A stretch of 64,000 nucleotides of DNA from Rhodocyclales bacterium (lineage in GTDB: Bacteria > Pseudomonadota > Gammaproteobacteria > Burkholderiales > Rhodocyclaceae): NCBI GenBank assembly GCA_016183655.1, contig JACPEH010000016.1, positions 1-64,000 of the forward strand, in the 5' to 3' direction. Made by a program: the position numbers and the translations under genes. The notes beneath the pieces are model-generated. The model had not been told where the DNA came from. It searched no databases and was given only the letters and a program-made list of their open reading frames with translations. Positions 30,133 through 38,566 of the stretch are shown here, piece by piece. Position 1 is the stretch's first letter; every line of letters begins with the position of its first letter.

Positions 30133-31062
30133 TCACTCCAGATTCAGGTTGGCGTCGATCGCGGCGGCATCCGCCAGCGCCACACCATTGATGTTGTCTG
30201 CGCAGCAGCGCTTGGTCAGGCCGGCGAGCACCTTGCCCGGACCGCACTCGGCAACCACGGTGACGCCCATGCCAGCCATTTTCTGGATCGTCTCGACCCA
30301 GCGTACCGGGTTGTACGCCTGACGCACCAGGGCGTCCTTGATTTTCGCCGGATCGCTCTCGATCACGACATCGACGTTGTTGATCACCGGAATCTGCGGC
30401 ACGGCGAGGTTCAGTTCGGCGAGACGTGCCGCCAGCTTGTCGGCGGCCGGACGAATCAGCGAGGAGTGGAACGGCGCCGATACCGGCAGCGCCACCGCGC
30501 GCTTCGCACCACGGGCCTTGCAGGCGTCCATGGCGCGCTCGACGGCGCCCTTGTGGCCGGCGATGACCGTCTGGCCCTGCGCGTTGAAATTGACCGGCTC
30601 GGCCACCTCCCCCTGCGCCGCTTCAGCACAGGCGGCACGAATGCCGTCATCGTCGAGGCCGAGGATGGCGGCCATGGCACCGGTGCCCATCGGCACGGCT
30701 TCCTGCATCGCGGCGGCGCGCAGGCGGACCAGCGGCACCGCATCCTTCAGTTCGAGCACGCCGGCGGCGACCAGCGCCGCATATTCGCCGAGGCTGTGGC
30801 CGGCGACGACGGCCGGCTTCCTGCCGCCCTTTTCCAGCCACAGGCGCCAGGCGGCAACACCGGCGGTGAGCATCACCGGCTGCGTATTGACTGTCTGCGC
30901 GAGCAGTTCGGCGGGGCCGTCGGCGACCATTTTCCAGAGATCGTCGCCGAGCGCGGCCGAGGCTTCGTCGAAGGTGGCGCGGACGACGGCGGCGTCGCCG
31001 TAGGCGGCCATCATGCCGACCGACTGCGAACCCTGACCGGGGAAGACAAAGGCGAAGGACAT
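30133..31062 (-). CDS. fabD: Malonyl-CoA:ACP transacylase
   Basis: Loads malonate onto ACP for chain extension. The 309-aa protein shows FVFPGQGSQSVGMMA, the nucleophile elbow GHSLGEYAALVAAG (Ser) and the catalytic His in PVSAPFHSSLI. ATG 31062 follows a ggagac-type ribosome-binding site; upstream frame rejected. It lies between fabH and fabG. Confidence 0.97.
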   Translation of the reverse strand: MSFAFVFPGQGSQSVGMMAAYGDAAVVRATFDEASAALGDDLWKMVADGPAELLAQTVNTQPVMLTAGVAAWRLWLEKGGRKPAVVAGHSLGEYAALVAAGVLELKDAVPLVRLRAAAMQEAVPMGTGAMAAILGLDDDGIRAACAEAAQGEVAEPVNFNAQGQTVIAGHKGAVERAMDACKARGAKRAVALPVSAPFHSSLIRPAADKLAARLAELNLAVPQIPVINNVDVVIESDPAKIKDALVRQAYNPVRWVETIQKMAGMGVTVVAECGPGKVLAGLTKRCCADNINGVALADAAAIDANLNLE

Positions 31063-31093
31063 GGAAGTCTCCTGATGCGAAACGTCGTGATTT

Positions 31094-32056
31094 TCAGAAT
31101 TCGAGGAGCACGGCGCCCCAGGTGAAGCCGCCGCCGACCCCTTCGAGCATGACCTTCTGGCCGCGGCGGATACGCCCGTCGCGTACCGCGGCATCCAGCG
31201 CCAGCGGCACCGAGGCAGCCGAGGTGTTGCCGTGCTGATCGACCGTGACCACCACCTTTTCCATCGGCAACCCCATCTTCTTCGCCGTCGCTTCGATGAT
31301 GCGGATATTGGCCTGGTGCGGGATCAGCCAGTCGATCGCTGCCGGCGCCAGCTTCGCCAATTCGCAGCATTCATGCGCGACATCGGCCAGCACGCGCACC
31401 GCAAACTTGAATACCGCCTGACCGTCCATGCGCAGGAAGGGGTCGCCGATCACCTTGCCGCCGCAGAGGTTGCCGGGCACGGAGAGAATGCCGTGGTGGG
31501 CGCCGTCCGCGTGCAGCGCGGTCGCCAGCAATCCGGGGCGCTCAGACGCTTCGAGCACGACCGCACCGGCACCGTCGCCGAACAGCACGCAGGTGCCGCG
31601 ATCGTTCCAGTCGAGAATGCGCGAGAACACTTCGGCACCGACCACCAGAGCCTTCTTGTGAGAACCGGAGCGGATGAATTTCTCGGCGATGGTCAATGCG
31701 TAGACAAAGCCGCTGCACACCGCCTGCACGTCAAAGGCAACCGCGCCCTTGTTGCCGAGCTTGGCCTGCAGCAGACAGGCGGTGCTGGGGAAGACGAAAT
31801 CGGGGGTCGAGGTCGCGACGATGATCAGGTCGATGTCGTCGGCGGTGGCGCCGGCCATATCGAGCGCACGGCGGCTGGCCTCGAACGCCAGCTCGCTGGA
31901 GGTCTGCCCCGCTTCGGCGAGATGGCGGGCACGAATGCCGGTGCGGGTGACGATCCACTCGTCGTTGGTATCGACACCGCGATCGACCAGGTCGGCGTTT
32001 GAAACACGGTTTGGCGGCAGGAAGCTGCCGACACCTGCAACACGGGCAAAGGTCAC
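31094..32056 (-). CDS. fabH: 3-oxoacyl-ACP synthase III
   Basis: Initiates fatty-acid synthesis by condensing acetyl-CoA with malonyl-ACP. The 320-aa protein has the catalytic Cys in [13 protein letters not shown], His in [12 protein letters not shown] and the Asn-containing [13 protein letters not shown]. The start is GTG at 32056, placed directly after the plsX stop with no gap (TAAGTG), so the two are translationally coupled. Confidence 0.97.
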   Translation of the reverse strand: MTFARVAGVGSFLPPNRVSNADLVDRGVDTNDEWIVTRTGIRARHLAEAGQTSSELAFEASRRALDMAGATADDIDLIIVATSTPDFVFPSTACLLQAKLGNKGAVAFDVQAVCSGFVYALTIAEKFIRSGSHKKALVVGAEVFSRILDWNDRGTCVLFGDGAGAVVLEASERPGLLATALHADGAHHGILSVPGNLCGGKVIGDPFLRMDGQAVFKFAVRVLADVAHECCELAKLAPAAIDWLIPHQANIRIIEATAKKMGLPMEKVVVTVDQHGNTSAASVPLALDAAVRDGRIRRGQKVMLEGVGGGFTWGAVLLEF

Positions 32057-33070
32057 TTAAACACTCTCCTGCGGAGCATGCAGACGCGCCATGCGCTCGG
32101 TAATGCGCTCGATCACGCCGTTGGCGGCGGTTTCCAGCGCGACGTTGATCGCGTTGCCGAAGGCGAAGGCATCGGCCGAGCCGTGGCTCTTGACGACGAT
32201 TCCCTTGAGACCGAGCAGGCACGCACCGTTGTAGCGCCGATGGTCGGCACGGCGCTTGAAGGCGTTGAGCACCGGCAGCGCAGCCAGTGCGGCCAGCTTG
32301 GTGAAAATGTTCTTCTTGAAGGCCTGGCGCAGGAAGGTCGCCAGCATCTGCGCCAGCCCCTCGGAAATCTTCAGCGCCACGTTGCCGACGAAGCCATCGC
32401 AGACAACGACGTCGGCATCGCCCATGTAGACCCCGTCGCCCTCGACGTTGCCGATGAAATTCAGGCCGGACTCGCGCAGCAGCTCGGCGGCCTGCTTGAC
32501 CACCTCGTTGCCCTTGATCTCTTCCTCGCCGATATTGAGCAGGCCGACCGTCGGCCGTTCCTTGTGCTCGACGGCGGCAACGAGGGTCGCCCCCATGATG
32601 CCGAACTGCAGCAGATGCTCCGGCCCGGAGTCGACGTTGGCACCGAGATCGAGCACGTGGACGTGGCCGTTGACCGTCGGCAGCGTCGTGCAGATCGCCG
32701 GCCTGTCGATCCCCGGCAGCATCTTCAGCACGAAGCGCGAAATGGCCATCAGCGCCCCGGTATTTCCCGCCGACACGCAGGCGCCGGCGTCGCCGGACTT
32801 GACCAGGTTGATGGCCACGCGCATCGACGAATCCTTCTTGTTGCGCAGGGCGAGCGCGGGCGACTCGTCCATGGCGACGACTTCGCTGGCGTGGCGGATG
32901 CTGACGCGGCTGCTTTCGCTCCCGGCAAGCAACGGACGCAACTGGTCCTCAAGCCCGACGAGGATGATGGAAAGGTCGCTATGTCGCTGCAGAGCGGCGA
33001 GCGCCGCCGGCACGGTGACGCGCGGACCGTGGTCCCCGCCCATGCAGTCGATGGCGATGGTGATGGCCAT
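32057..33070 (-). CDS. plsX: Phosphate acyltransferase
   Basis: Makes acyl-phosphate from acyl-ACP for PlsY-dependent phospholipid synthesis. The 337-aa protein starts [20 protein letters not shown] and has [29 protein letters not shown], the diagnostic segment. ATG 33070; an in-frame TTG three codons upstream is possible. Follows rpmF by 63 bp. Confidence 0.96.
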   Translation of the reverse strand: MAITIAIDCMGGDHGPRVTVPAALAALQRHSDLSIILVGLEDQLRPLLAGSESSRVSIRHASEVVAMDESPALALRNKKDSSMRVAINLVKSGDAGACVSAGNTGALMAISRFVLKMLPGIDRPAICTTLPTVNGHVHVLDLGANVDSGPEHLLQFGIMGATLVAAVEHKERPTVGLLNIGEEEIKGNEVVKQAAELLRESGLNFIGNVEGDGVYMGDADVVVCDGFVGNVALKISEGLAQMLATFLRQAFKKNIFTKLAALAALPVLNAFKRRADHRRYNGACLLGLKGIVVKSHGSADAFAFGNAINVALETAANGVIERITERMARLHAPQESV

Positions 33071-33133
33071 GGGAGGCAAAAGAAAAGGCAGGCAGTCCGC
33101 CCTTAGGCCAACTGCCTGCCCGATTTGGAGAGC

Positions 33134-33313
33134 TTACTCGCCCTTGCCCTTCAGCACTTTCTTGCCGCGGTAGAAACCCGACGGGCTGATGTGGTGACGC
33201 AGGTGCGTCTCGCCGGTGGTCGGCTCGACGGCCAGCGGCGGGTTGGTCAGGAAGTCGTGCGCACGGTGCATGCCACGCTTCGACGGGGACTTCTTGTTCT
33301 GCTGAACGGCCAT
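33134..33313 (-). CDS. rpmF: 50S ribosomal protein L32
   Basis: A 59-aa basic ribosomal protein beginning [20 protein letters not shown] and ending [14 protein letters not shown], easily recognised despite its small size. The zinc-binding cysteines of some L32 forms are absent (the C-minus type). It sits between yceD and plsX, the conserved rpmF-plsX-fab order linking translation and lipid synthesis. Confidence 0.97.
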   Translation of the reverse strand: MAVQQNKKSPSKRGMHRAHDFLTNPPLAVEPTTGETHLRHHISPSGFYRGKKVLKGKGE

Positions 33314-33333
33314 AAAACACTCCTAAAAACGAG

Positions 33334-33828
33334 TCAGGACGCCTTTCCCTTGAGTGCGGCGAGCGCAGCGAAGGGCGATACCTTGGTTCCGCGCGAACTG
33401 CCGTCGGGCAATTCGCAATCTTCGTGTCGCGGCGCCACCGGCAGGGCGAGAATGATCTCGTCCTCGATCAGCGCTGCAACGTCCAGTTCCTTTTGCGCCA
33501 CCAGAAAATCCCGGCTGTCGTCCTCCAGCTCATCCTGAGTCAGGTCGGCCTCATCGGCAACCAGTTCCAAGATGCTGACGATCGACAACGGGTGGTCGAG
33601 CCGGCCGAGACAGCGCTGGCAGACGAGGGGAACCTCGCCAACAACCTCCAGCACCAACTGCGGTTTGCCCTGCCGGCCGCTTCGGCCATGCAGGCGGTAG
33701 CTGATCACCCCGGCAATTTCCGCCAGCGCATCGTGCAACCGTTCCAGCCCGGAAACCGGCAATTCGCCTTGCAGCGAACGCCCTTCCCGCGCAAACGACA
33801 GACTGTCAATCACAATCTGTTGCGACAT
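33334..33828 (-). CDS. yceD: YceD / DUF177 family protein
   Basis: A 164-aa protein of the YceD family, proposed to act in 23S rRNA accumulation. Characteristic parts: [21 protein letters not shown] at the start, the conserved [16 protein letters not shown] with its CxxC, and [15 protein letters not shown] near the end. It is first in the yceD-rpmF-plsX-fab operon. A well-formed promoter (33838-33866) sits so close upstream that the transcript would start about three bases before the ATG. Confidence 0.93.
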   Translation of the reverse strand: MSQQIVIDSLSFAREGRSLQGELPVSGLERLHDALAEIAGVISYRLHGRSGRQGKPQLVLEVVGEVPLVCQRCLGRLDHPLSIVSILELVADEADLTQDELEDDSRDFLVAQKELDVAALIEDEIILALPVAPRHEDCELPDGSSRGTKVSPFAALAALKGKAS

Positions 33829-33837
33829 AAGGCGCGC

Positions 33838-33866
33838 ATGATATTATTTTTGGCTTTCCAAGTCAA
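33838..33866 (-). promoter_or_regulatory. Predicted promoter of the yceD-rpmF-plsX-fab operon
   Basis: On the minus strand TTGACT (33861-33866), a 17-bp AT-rich spacer and TATCAT (33838-33843). Seven bases beyond the -10 puts the start point near 33831, leaving a nearly leaderless mRNA for yceD. Confidence 0.7.
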
Positions 33867-33954
33867 AGTTTGTCGAAGGTTTCTTCAGAAAAAGCACGGA
33901 CTTGGCCGCCACTGCTTCCCTGCTTCCTCACCAACCCCTCGTCTCAACGCCCTC

Positions 33955-34539
33955 ATGCACCGACCGCAGATCGTACTTGCCTCGACTTCGCCTTTCCGCC
34001 GTGAGCTCCTCGGCCGCCTGGGCTTCCCTTTCGCAACCACAGCGCCGGAGACCGACGAATCGCCGCTTCCCGGGGAGTCTCCGGAAGCGACCGCGCTGCG
34101 CCTGTCGGAAACCAAGGCACGCGCCGTCGCCGGCCAGTTCCCGGATGCGCTGATCATCGGCAGCGACCAGGTTGCCGTACTTGACGGCCGGATCTACGGC
34201 AAGCCGGGGACGCACGAGCGGGCCGTCGAACAGTTGCGTACGATGCGCGGCCGGACCGTCAATTTCTTCACCGGCCTCTGCCTGTTCAATGCCGCGAGCG
34301 GAACGGCCCGCGTTCGCGGCGTGCCGACCCTCGTCACTTTCCGCGACCTGAGCGACGCCGAGATCGAGCGCTATCTCCGCCGCGAGCAGCCTTACAACTG
34401 CGCCGGATCGGCCAAGTCGGAAGGGCTGGGCATCGCCGTCATCGCCCGCATGCAGGGTGACGACCCGAACGCGCTGGTCGGCCTGCCGCTGATCGCCCTC
34501 TGCGACCTGTTGCGCGACGAGGGCTTCGGCGTCCTGTAA
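33955..34539 (+). CDS. maf: Maf-like nucleotide pyrophosphatase (YceF type)
   Basis: A 194-aa Maf/YceF family nucleoside triphosphate pyrophosphatase acting on non-canonical nucleotides (YceF prefers m7GTP). Seen: [17 protein letters not shown] at the start, the [10 protein letters not shown] loop and [12 protein letters not shown] with the catalytic acid. ATG 33955 matches the family start; longer frames upstream overlap the divergent yceD gene. Divergent from yceD, as in many proteobacteria, and its stop overlaps the next start (TAATG). Confidence 0.92.
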   Translation: MHRPQIVLASTSPFRRELLGRLGFPFATTAPETDESPLPGESPEATALRLSETKARAVAGQFPDALIIGSDQVAVLDGRIYGKPGTHERAVEQLRTMRGRTVNFFTGLCLFNAASGTARVRGVPTLVTFRDLSDAEIERYLRREQPYNCAGSAKSEGLGIAVIARMQGDDPNALVGLPLIALCDLLRDEGFGVL

Positions 34540-35249
34540 TGGCTGGCGGAACGCTCTACCTGATCCCGGTTCCGCTGGGCGACAACGCGACCGACGAGGT
34601 CCTGCCGGCTGCCGTCCTCGAACGTACGCGCCGGCTCGCTCACTTTGTCGCGGAGCACGCCAAGTCGGCCCGTGCCTTCCTGAAGGCCGTGGGCCATCCG
34701 CTGCCACTGCAGCAGATCGCCATCGACGAACTCAACGAACACACGCGCGACAGCCAGCTTGCCGCGCTGCTGGCACCGCTGCGCGCCGGCCACGATCTCG
34801 GCCTCGTTTCCGAAGCCGGATGCCCCGCCGTCGCCGACCCCGGCGCCAATCTGGTGGCGCTGGCGCAACGCGAAGGGATCCGTGTCGTACCGCTGGTCGG
34901 CCCCTCCTCCATTCTGCTGGCGCTGATGGCGTCCGGCCTGTCCGGACAGAATTTCGCCTTCTACGGCTATCTGCCGGCGAAGGAAGACGAACGCAGGAAG
35001 CGGCTGAAGGAACTCGAAGCCGAATCGCGCAAGGCCGCCCGCACGCAGATCTTCATCGAGACCCCGTACCGCAACCGGCAGATGCTGGAAACCTTGCTCG
35101 CCACATGCGCGGAACAGACCCGGCTGTGCATTGCCACCGATGTCACCCTGCCCGGCGAACGGATTGCCGCACATACCATCGCGGAATGGCGCAAAAAAGA
35201 GGCGCCGGAGATCGACCGGCGCCCGACGGTATTCCTGCTGCTCGGCTGA
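34539..35249 (+). CDS. SAM-dependent methyltransferase of the tetrapyrrole methylase (RsmI-like) family
   Basis: A 236-aa protein with the tetrapyrrole-methylase fold: GGTLYLIPVPLGDN at the start, GLVSEAGCPAVADPG (the SAM-site loop), VVPLVGPSSILLALMASGL and FIETPYRNRQMLETLL. These segments are shared with 16S rRNA methyltransferase RsmI, but at this locus the gene is usually a paralogue of unknown target, so rsmI is not assigned. ATG overlaps the maf stop. Confidence 0.85.
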   Translation: MAGGTLYLIPVPLGDNATDEVLPAAVLERTRRLAHFVAEHAKSARAFLKAVGHPLPLQQIAIDELNEHTRDSQLAALLAPLRAGHDLGLVSEAGCPAVADPGANLVALAQREGIRVVPLVGPSSILLALMASGLSGQNFAFYGYLPAKEDERRKRLKELEAESRKAARTQIFIETPYRNRQMLETLLATCAEQTRLCIATDVTLPGERIAAHTIAEWRKKEAPEIDRRPTVFLLLG

Positions 35250-35266
35250 GCAGCGCACTCGACCGG

Positions 35267-36229
35267 TCAGCGGATTGCCGGCCCCTCGCCCAACAGGCGG
35301 ACGGCCAGGCTTTTCGCCATATCGGCGCCAAGCCGCTTGGCAAAACGTTCGGCGATGTTCTCGTGCACCGAATAATCCACCGTCTTCTCGGCCTTGAAGA
35401 CATCGCGGGCAACGCTATCGACCGTGCCGAACCCGTCGGCAAGACCGAGCTGGATGCTCTGCGACCCCGTCCACATCAGGCCGGAGAAGATTTCCGGAGT
35501 TTCCTTGAGACGCTTGCCGCGCCCCTGGCGGACGACCTCGATGAATTGCTTGTGAATGTCGTCCAGCAGCACCTGCGCATGCTGTTTCTGGCGCCCGTCC
35601 TGCGGCGAGAACGGATCGAGGAAGCCCTTGTTTTCCCCCGCAGTGAGCAGCCGCCGCTCGACCCCGAGCTTGTCCATGCTGCCGGTAAAGCCGAAGCCGT
35701 CCATCAGCACGCCGATCGAACCGACGATACTCGCCTTGTCGACATAGATATTGTCGGCGGCCGCAGCGACATAGTAGCCGCCGGACGCACACATATCCTC
35801 GACCACTGCATGCAGCGGGACATCCGGATGCTTGGCGCGCAGGCGGCGGATCTCGTCGTAGATGATCCCGGACTGGACCGGACTGCCCCCCGGGCTGTTG
35901 ATGCGCAGCACGACGCCGACCGTTCCCTTGTCCTCGAACGCCGACTGCAGCGAACTGATGATGTTCTCGGCGCTGGCCTCACCCTTCGGCTCGATCGTCC
36001 CGTGCAGATTGACGATGGCCGTGTGCCTGCCGTCCGCCAGCTTCTCGGCGCTGCCGGTATCGACCACGAGCAGCAGCACGGCGATCAGATAGGCGAAGGT
36101 CAGTACCTTGAAGAAGATCCCCCATCGCCGCCGCGCTCTTTGCTCCTGGAGAACATCCTGTGCCAGTTTTTCCAGCACGCGGCGCTCCCAGTTGTCGTCC
36201 TTACGGGTTTCCTTGGTCGGGTCTTCCAT
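35267..36229 (-). CDS. sppA: S49 family signal peptide peptidase
   Basis: A membrane-anchored serine protease that degrades cleaved signal peptides. The 320-aa protein has an N-terminal cytoplasmic tail with a transmembrane segment (FFKVLTFAYLIAVLLLVVD, about 39-57), RINSPGGSPVQSG, the nucleophile region VEDMCASGGYYVAAAA and SIVGSIGVLMDGF; the Lys general base is expected in the following DKLGVE segment. Four bp downstream of the Rieske gene. Confidence 0.94.
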   Translation of the reverse strand: MEDPTKETRKDDNWERRVLEKLAQDVLQEQRARRRWGIFFKVLTFAYLIAVLLLVVDTGSAEKLADGRHTAIVNLHGTIEPKGEASAENIISSLQSAFEDKGTVGVVLRINSPGGSPVQSGIIYDEIRRLRAKHPDVPLHAVVEDMCASGGYYVAAAADNIYVDKASIVGSIGVLMDGFGFTGSMDKLGVERRLLTAGENKGFLDPFSPQDGRQKQHAQVLLDDIHKQFIEVVRQGRGKRLKETPEIFSGLMWTGSQSIQLGLADGFGTVDSVARDVFKAEKTVDYSVHENIAERFAKRLGADMAKSLAVRLLGEGPAIR

Positions 36230-36232
36230 GCA

Positions 36233-36583
36233 TCACTCAGTGGGGATCAGATAAACATGCCCTTCCCGTTCTTCGACGGGGATGGCCTCCAGCCCCCGGC
36301 CATTGCAGCGGCCGCCTAGACAGCGGCCGCTTTCGGGGGCATACAGCGCGCCATGGGTGGCGCAGATCAAGTATAGCTTGGAATGGTCGAAGAACTCGCC
36401 ATGCTGCCAGTCGAGTTCCACCGGGACATGGCCGCAACGGTTGAAATAGGCGTGCACGCGGCCGCAGAAGCGGATGACGAAGGCCGGCTCATCGACCCCG
36501 TGTCGAGCAACCGAAAAGCGAATCCCCGGCCCGCCGTCGACCAGCGCCTCGCTGGCGCAGATCAGGCGTTGGCTCTCAGCCAC
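36233..36583 (-). CDS. Rieske [2Fe-2S] ferredoxin-like protein
   Basis: A 116-aa stand-alone Rieske domain with the two cluster-binding motifs: Cys-Gly-His (RCGHVPVELD) and Cys-X2-His (ICATHGALY). It probably donates electrons to an unknown oxygenase or acts as a small redox protein. It overlaps gph by 22 bases and lies directly upstream of sppA, a betaproteobacterial arrangement. Confidence 0.93.
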   Translation of the reverse strand: MAESQRLICASEALVDGGPGIRFSVARHGVDEPAFVIRFCGRVHAYFNRCGHVPVELDWQHGEFFDHSKLYLICATHGALYAPESGRCLGGRCNGRGLEAIPVEEREGHVYLIPTE

Positions 36584-37218
36584 TCGCGAAGCTCCTCGAC
36601 GGCATGCAGACGCGCCAGCGGCTCCAGCGCGTCGAGCGCTTCCGGCGGGTGGGCGCCGTAGGCCACCGCCAGCGAGGGAACGCCGGCATTCCTGGCCATC
36701 TGCAGGTCGTGCGTCGTATCGCCGATCATCAGCGTCCGCGCCGGCGTCACGGCGAATGCCGCCATCAACTCCTCAAGCATCTGCGGATGCGGCTTCGAGT
36801 GGCACTCGTCGGCGCAGCGCGAATCGTGGAAATACGGACCGAGGCCGCTCACCTTCAGCGCCCGTTCCAGGCCGAGCCGGCTCTTTCCCGTCGCCACCGC
36901 CAGCATGAAACCGGACTCGGCCAGTTCGGCGATCAGCTCGCCGGCCCCGGCGAACAGCGCCAGTTCGTGGTCGCGGGAGAGGTAATGGTGGCGGTAGCGC
37001 TCGACCATCTGCGGGTAGCGCGCTTCCGGCAAGTCGGGAACGGCGTGGCGCAGTGCATCGCCCAGGCCGAGGCCGATCACGTGCCGCGCCCGCGCTTCCG
37101 GCGGCTCCTCGACGCCGAGGTCGCGGCAGGCCGCCTGGATCGCGGCGACGATCGCCGCCGCCGAATCCATCAGCGTGCCATCCCAGTCGAAAACCAGCAG
37201 GTCAAAACGCTTCGCCAT
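36562..37218 (-). CDS. gph: HAD-superfamily phosphatase (phosphoglycolate phosphatase-like)
   Basis: A 218-aa HAD-IA hydrolase with motif I DLLVFDWDGTLMDS (nucleophile Asp), motif II VATGKS and motif III/IV KPHPQMLEELMAAF...TLMIGDTTHDLQMARNAG. The typical annotation is phosphoglycolate phosphatase, but the substrate is not proven; in this position (between rluC and a Rieske gene) it is a general house-cleaning phosphatase. It overlaps rluC by 17 bases and the Rieske gene by 22. Confidence 0.88.
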   Translation of the reverse strand: MAKRFDLLVFDWDGTLMDSAAAIVAAIQAACRDLGVEEPPEARARHVIGLGLGDALRHAVPDLPEARYPQMVERYRHHYLSRDHELALFAGAGELIAELAESGFMLAVATGKSRLGLERALKVSGLGPYFHDSRCADECHSKPHPQMLEELMAAFAVTPARTLMIGDTTHDLQMARNAGVPSLAVAYGAHPPEALDALEPLARLHAVEELREWLRANA

Positions 37219-38179
37219 AGTCCTTTTCTTCCGTGGCCGTCAGATGCGCAAGAAATTCGCCCAGCGCATCCGGCAGCGGCGCCTCCAGACGCAGGCGCTC
37301 CTCTTTCAGCGGATGCGGAAACTCCATTTTCCAGGCATGCAAGAACATCCGCTTCAGGCCTTCCCGCTGCAACGCCTTGTTCAGCGCGAAGTCGCCGTAT
37401 TTCTCGTCGCCGGCGATCGGAAAGCCGAGGTGCGCCAGATGCACACGGATCTGGTGCGTACGGCCGGTCTTGAGTTGGGCCTCGAGCAGGCTGAAGCGTT
37501 CCCAGCGTGCCAGCAGGCGGAACACGGTGTGCGAAAACTTGCCGTCCTCCGCCACGCGTACGCGCCGCTCGCCGTTGTCCAGCAGGTATTTGTGCAACGG
37601 CAGGCGCACGTCGCGCTTCTTTTCCAGCCAGCGACCGGCGACCAGCACCAGATAACGCTTGTCGGCCTGCCGCCCGCCGTCACGGAACATGTCGTGCAGC
37701 GCGGTCAGCGCCGAGCGCTTCTTGCCGACGAGCAGGATGCCGGAGGTCTCGCGGTCGAGCCGGTGCGCCAGCTCCAGGAATTTCGCCAGCGGCCGCTGCT
37801 GCCGCAGCGCCTCGATGACCCCGAAGGAGACCCCGCTGCCGCCGTGCACGGCGATCCCGGCCGGCTTGTTTACCACCAGCACGGCATCGTCCTCGAAGAG
37901 AATCGGCAAATCCGAACGCATCATGGCGCCGGCATCGACCTCCTCCCGCTTCTCGGCGATGCGCACCGGCGGCAGGCGCAACTCGTCGCCCGCCTGCAGC
38001 CGGTAGGAAGCCTCCGCCCGCTTCTTGTTCACCCGGACTTCGCCGCTGCGCAGGATGCGGTAGACGTGACTTTTCGGCACGCCCTTGCACACCCTAAGGA
38101 GGTAGTTATCGAGGCGCTGGCCGGCCTCTTCTTCGCTGATCTGGGCCCGGGTTACGGAGTTTTTGCTTATATCGGGCAT
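37202..38179 (-). CDS. rluC: 23S rRNA pseudouridine synthase (RluC type)
   Basis: Forms pseudouridines in helix 37/39 regions of 23S rRNA (955, 2504, 2580 in E. coli RluC). The 325-aa protein has an N-terminal S4 domain (GQRLDNYLLRVCKGVPKSHVY) and the catalytic motif AHRLDRETSGILLVGK with its Asp; KTGRTHQIRVHLAHLGFPI follows. ATG 38179 (MPDISKNSVT) is chosen over a longer frame that enters the rne leader. The first codons overlap the rne promoter on the other strand. Confidence 0.94.
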   Translation of the reverse strand: MPDISKNSVTRAQISEEEAGQRLDNYLLRVCKGVPKSHVYRILRSGEVRVNKKRAEASYRLQAGDELRLPPVRIAEKREEVDAGAMMRSDLPILFEDDAVLVVNKPAGIAVHGGSGVSFGVIEALRQQRPLAKFLELAHRLDRETSGILLVGKKRSALTALHDMFRDGGRQADKRYLVLVAGRWLEKKRDVRLPLHKYLLDNGERRVRVAEDGKFSHTVFRLLARWERFSLLEAQLKTGRTHQIRVHLAHLGFPIAGDEKYGDFALNKALQREGLKRMFLHAWKMEFPHPLKEERLRLEAPLPDALGEFLAHLTATEEKDYGEAF

Positions 38180-38191
38180 TTTGAATATACT
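38163..38191 (+). promoter_or_regulatory. Predicted rne promoter
   Basis: TTGCTT (-35, 38163-38168), 17 bp, TATACT (-10, 38186-38191), with start point near 38198. The -35 lies within the first codons of rluC on the opposite strand, so transcription of the two is likely to interfere. Confidence 0.75.
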
Positions 38192-38566
38192 GGCCGGGAT
38201 TTGCGTCTCGGCTAGAAAGAGGCGCTGACCCGTGAGACCGTCGAGCCGCGCCATCCATGCGGCAGATTTCCGGCAGGCCTCAGTCGTCTCGCTTGCGCCA
38301 ACCTGCGCAAGATCTTCCAACGCAAATCCTGGTTAAGTTCGCTCACCAAAAGTAGCGATACTACTTGATTTGCGCGTGCCCAGCACGGCCGGATCACCCC
38401 GAGCAGATTCCCCGGCCACGGTTTTCGTGGCCCGAAGAACCGAAACATTCAGCGAACCAGTACTTAGTTGCCAACCCGGAAAACGATGAAACGTCTCCCC
38501 CACAACTAACCTCGCTGCCTGCTTGCGGGAGCTCCAGCCGCGCTTACGTGCGGGAGCCCTAGCATC
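38192..38566 (+). promoter_or_regulatory. Long structured 5' leader of rne
   Basis: About 370 nt separate the predicted start point from the rne ATG, with no coding frame that I would call. Hairpins are visible, e.g. ggccacg/cgtggcc around 38412-38432 and a second near 38519-38560. A leader of similar length (about 360 nt) lets E. coli RNase E cleave its own mRNA for feedback; the size and position here suggest the same. Confidence 0.6.
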
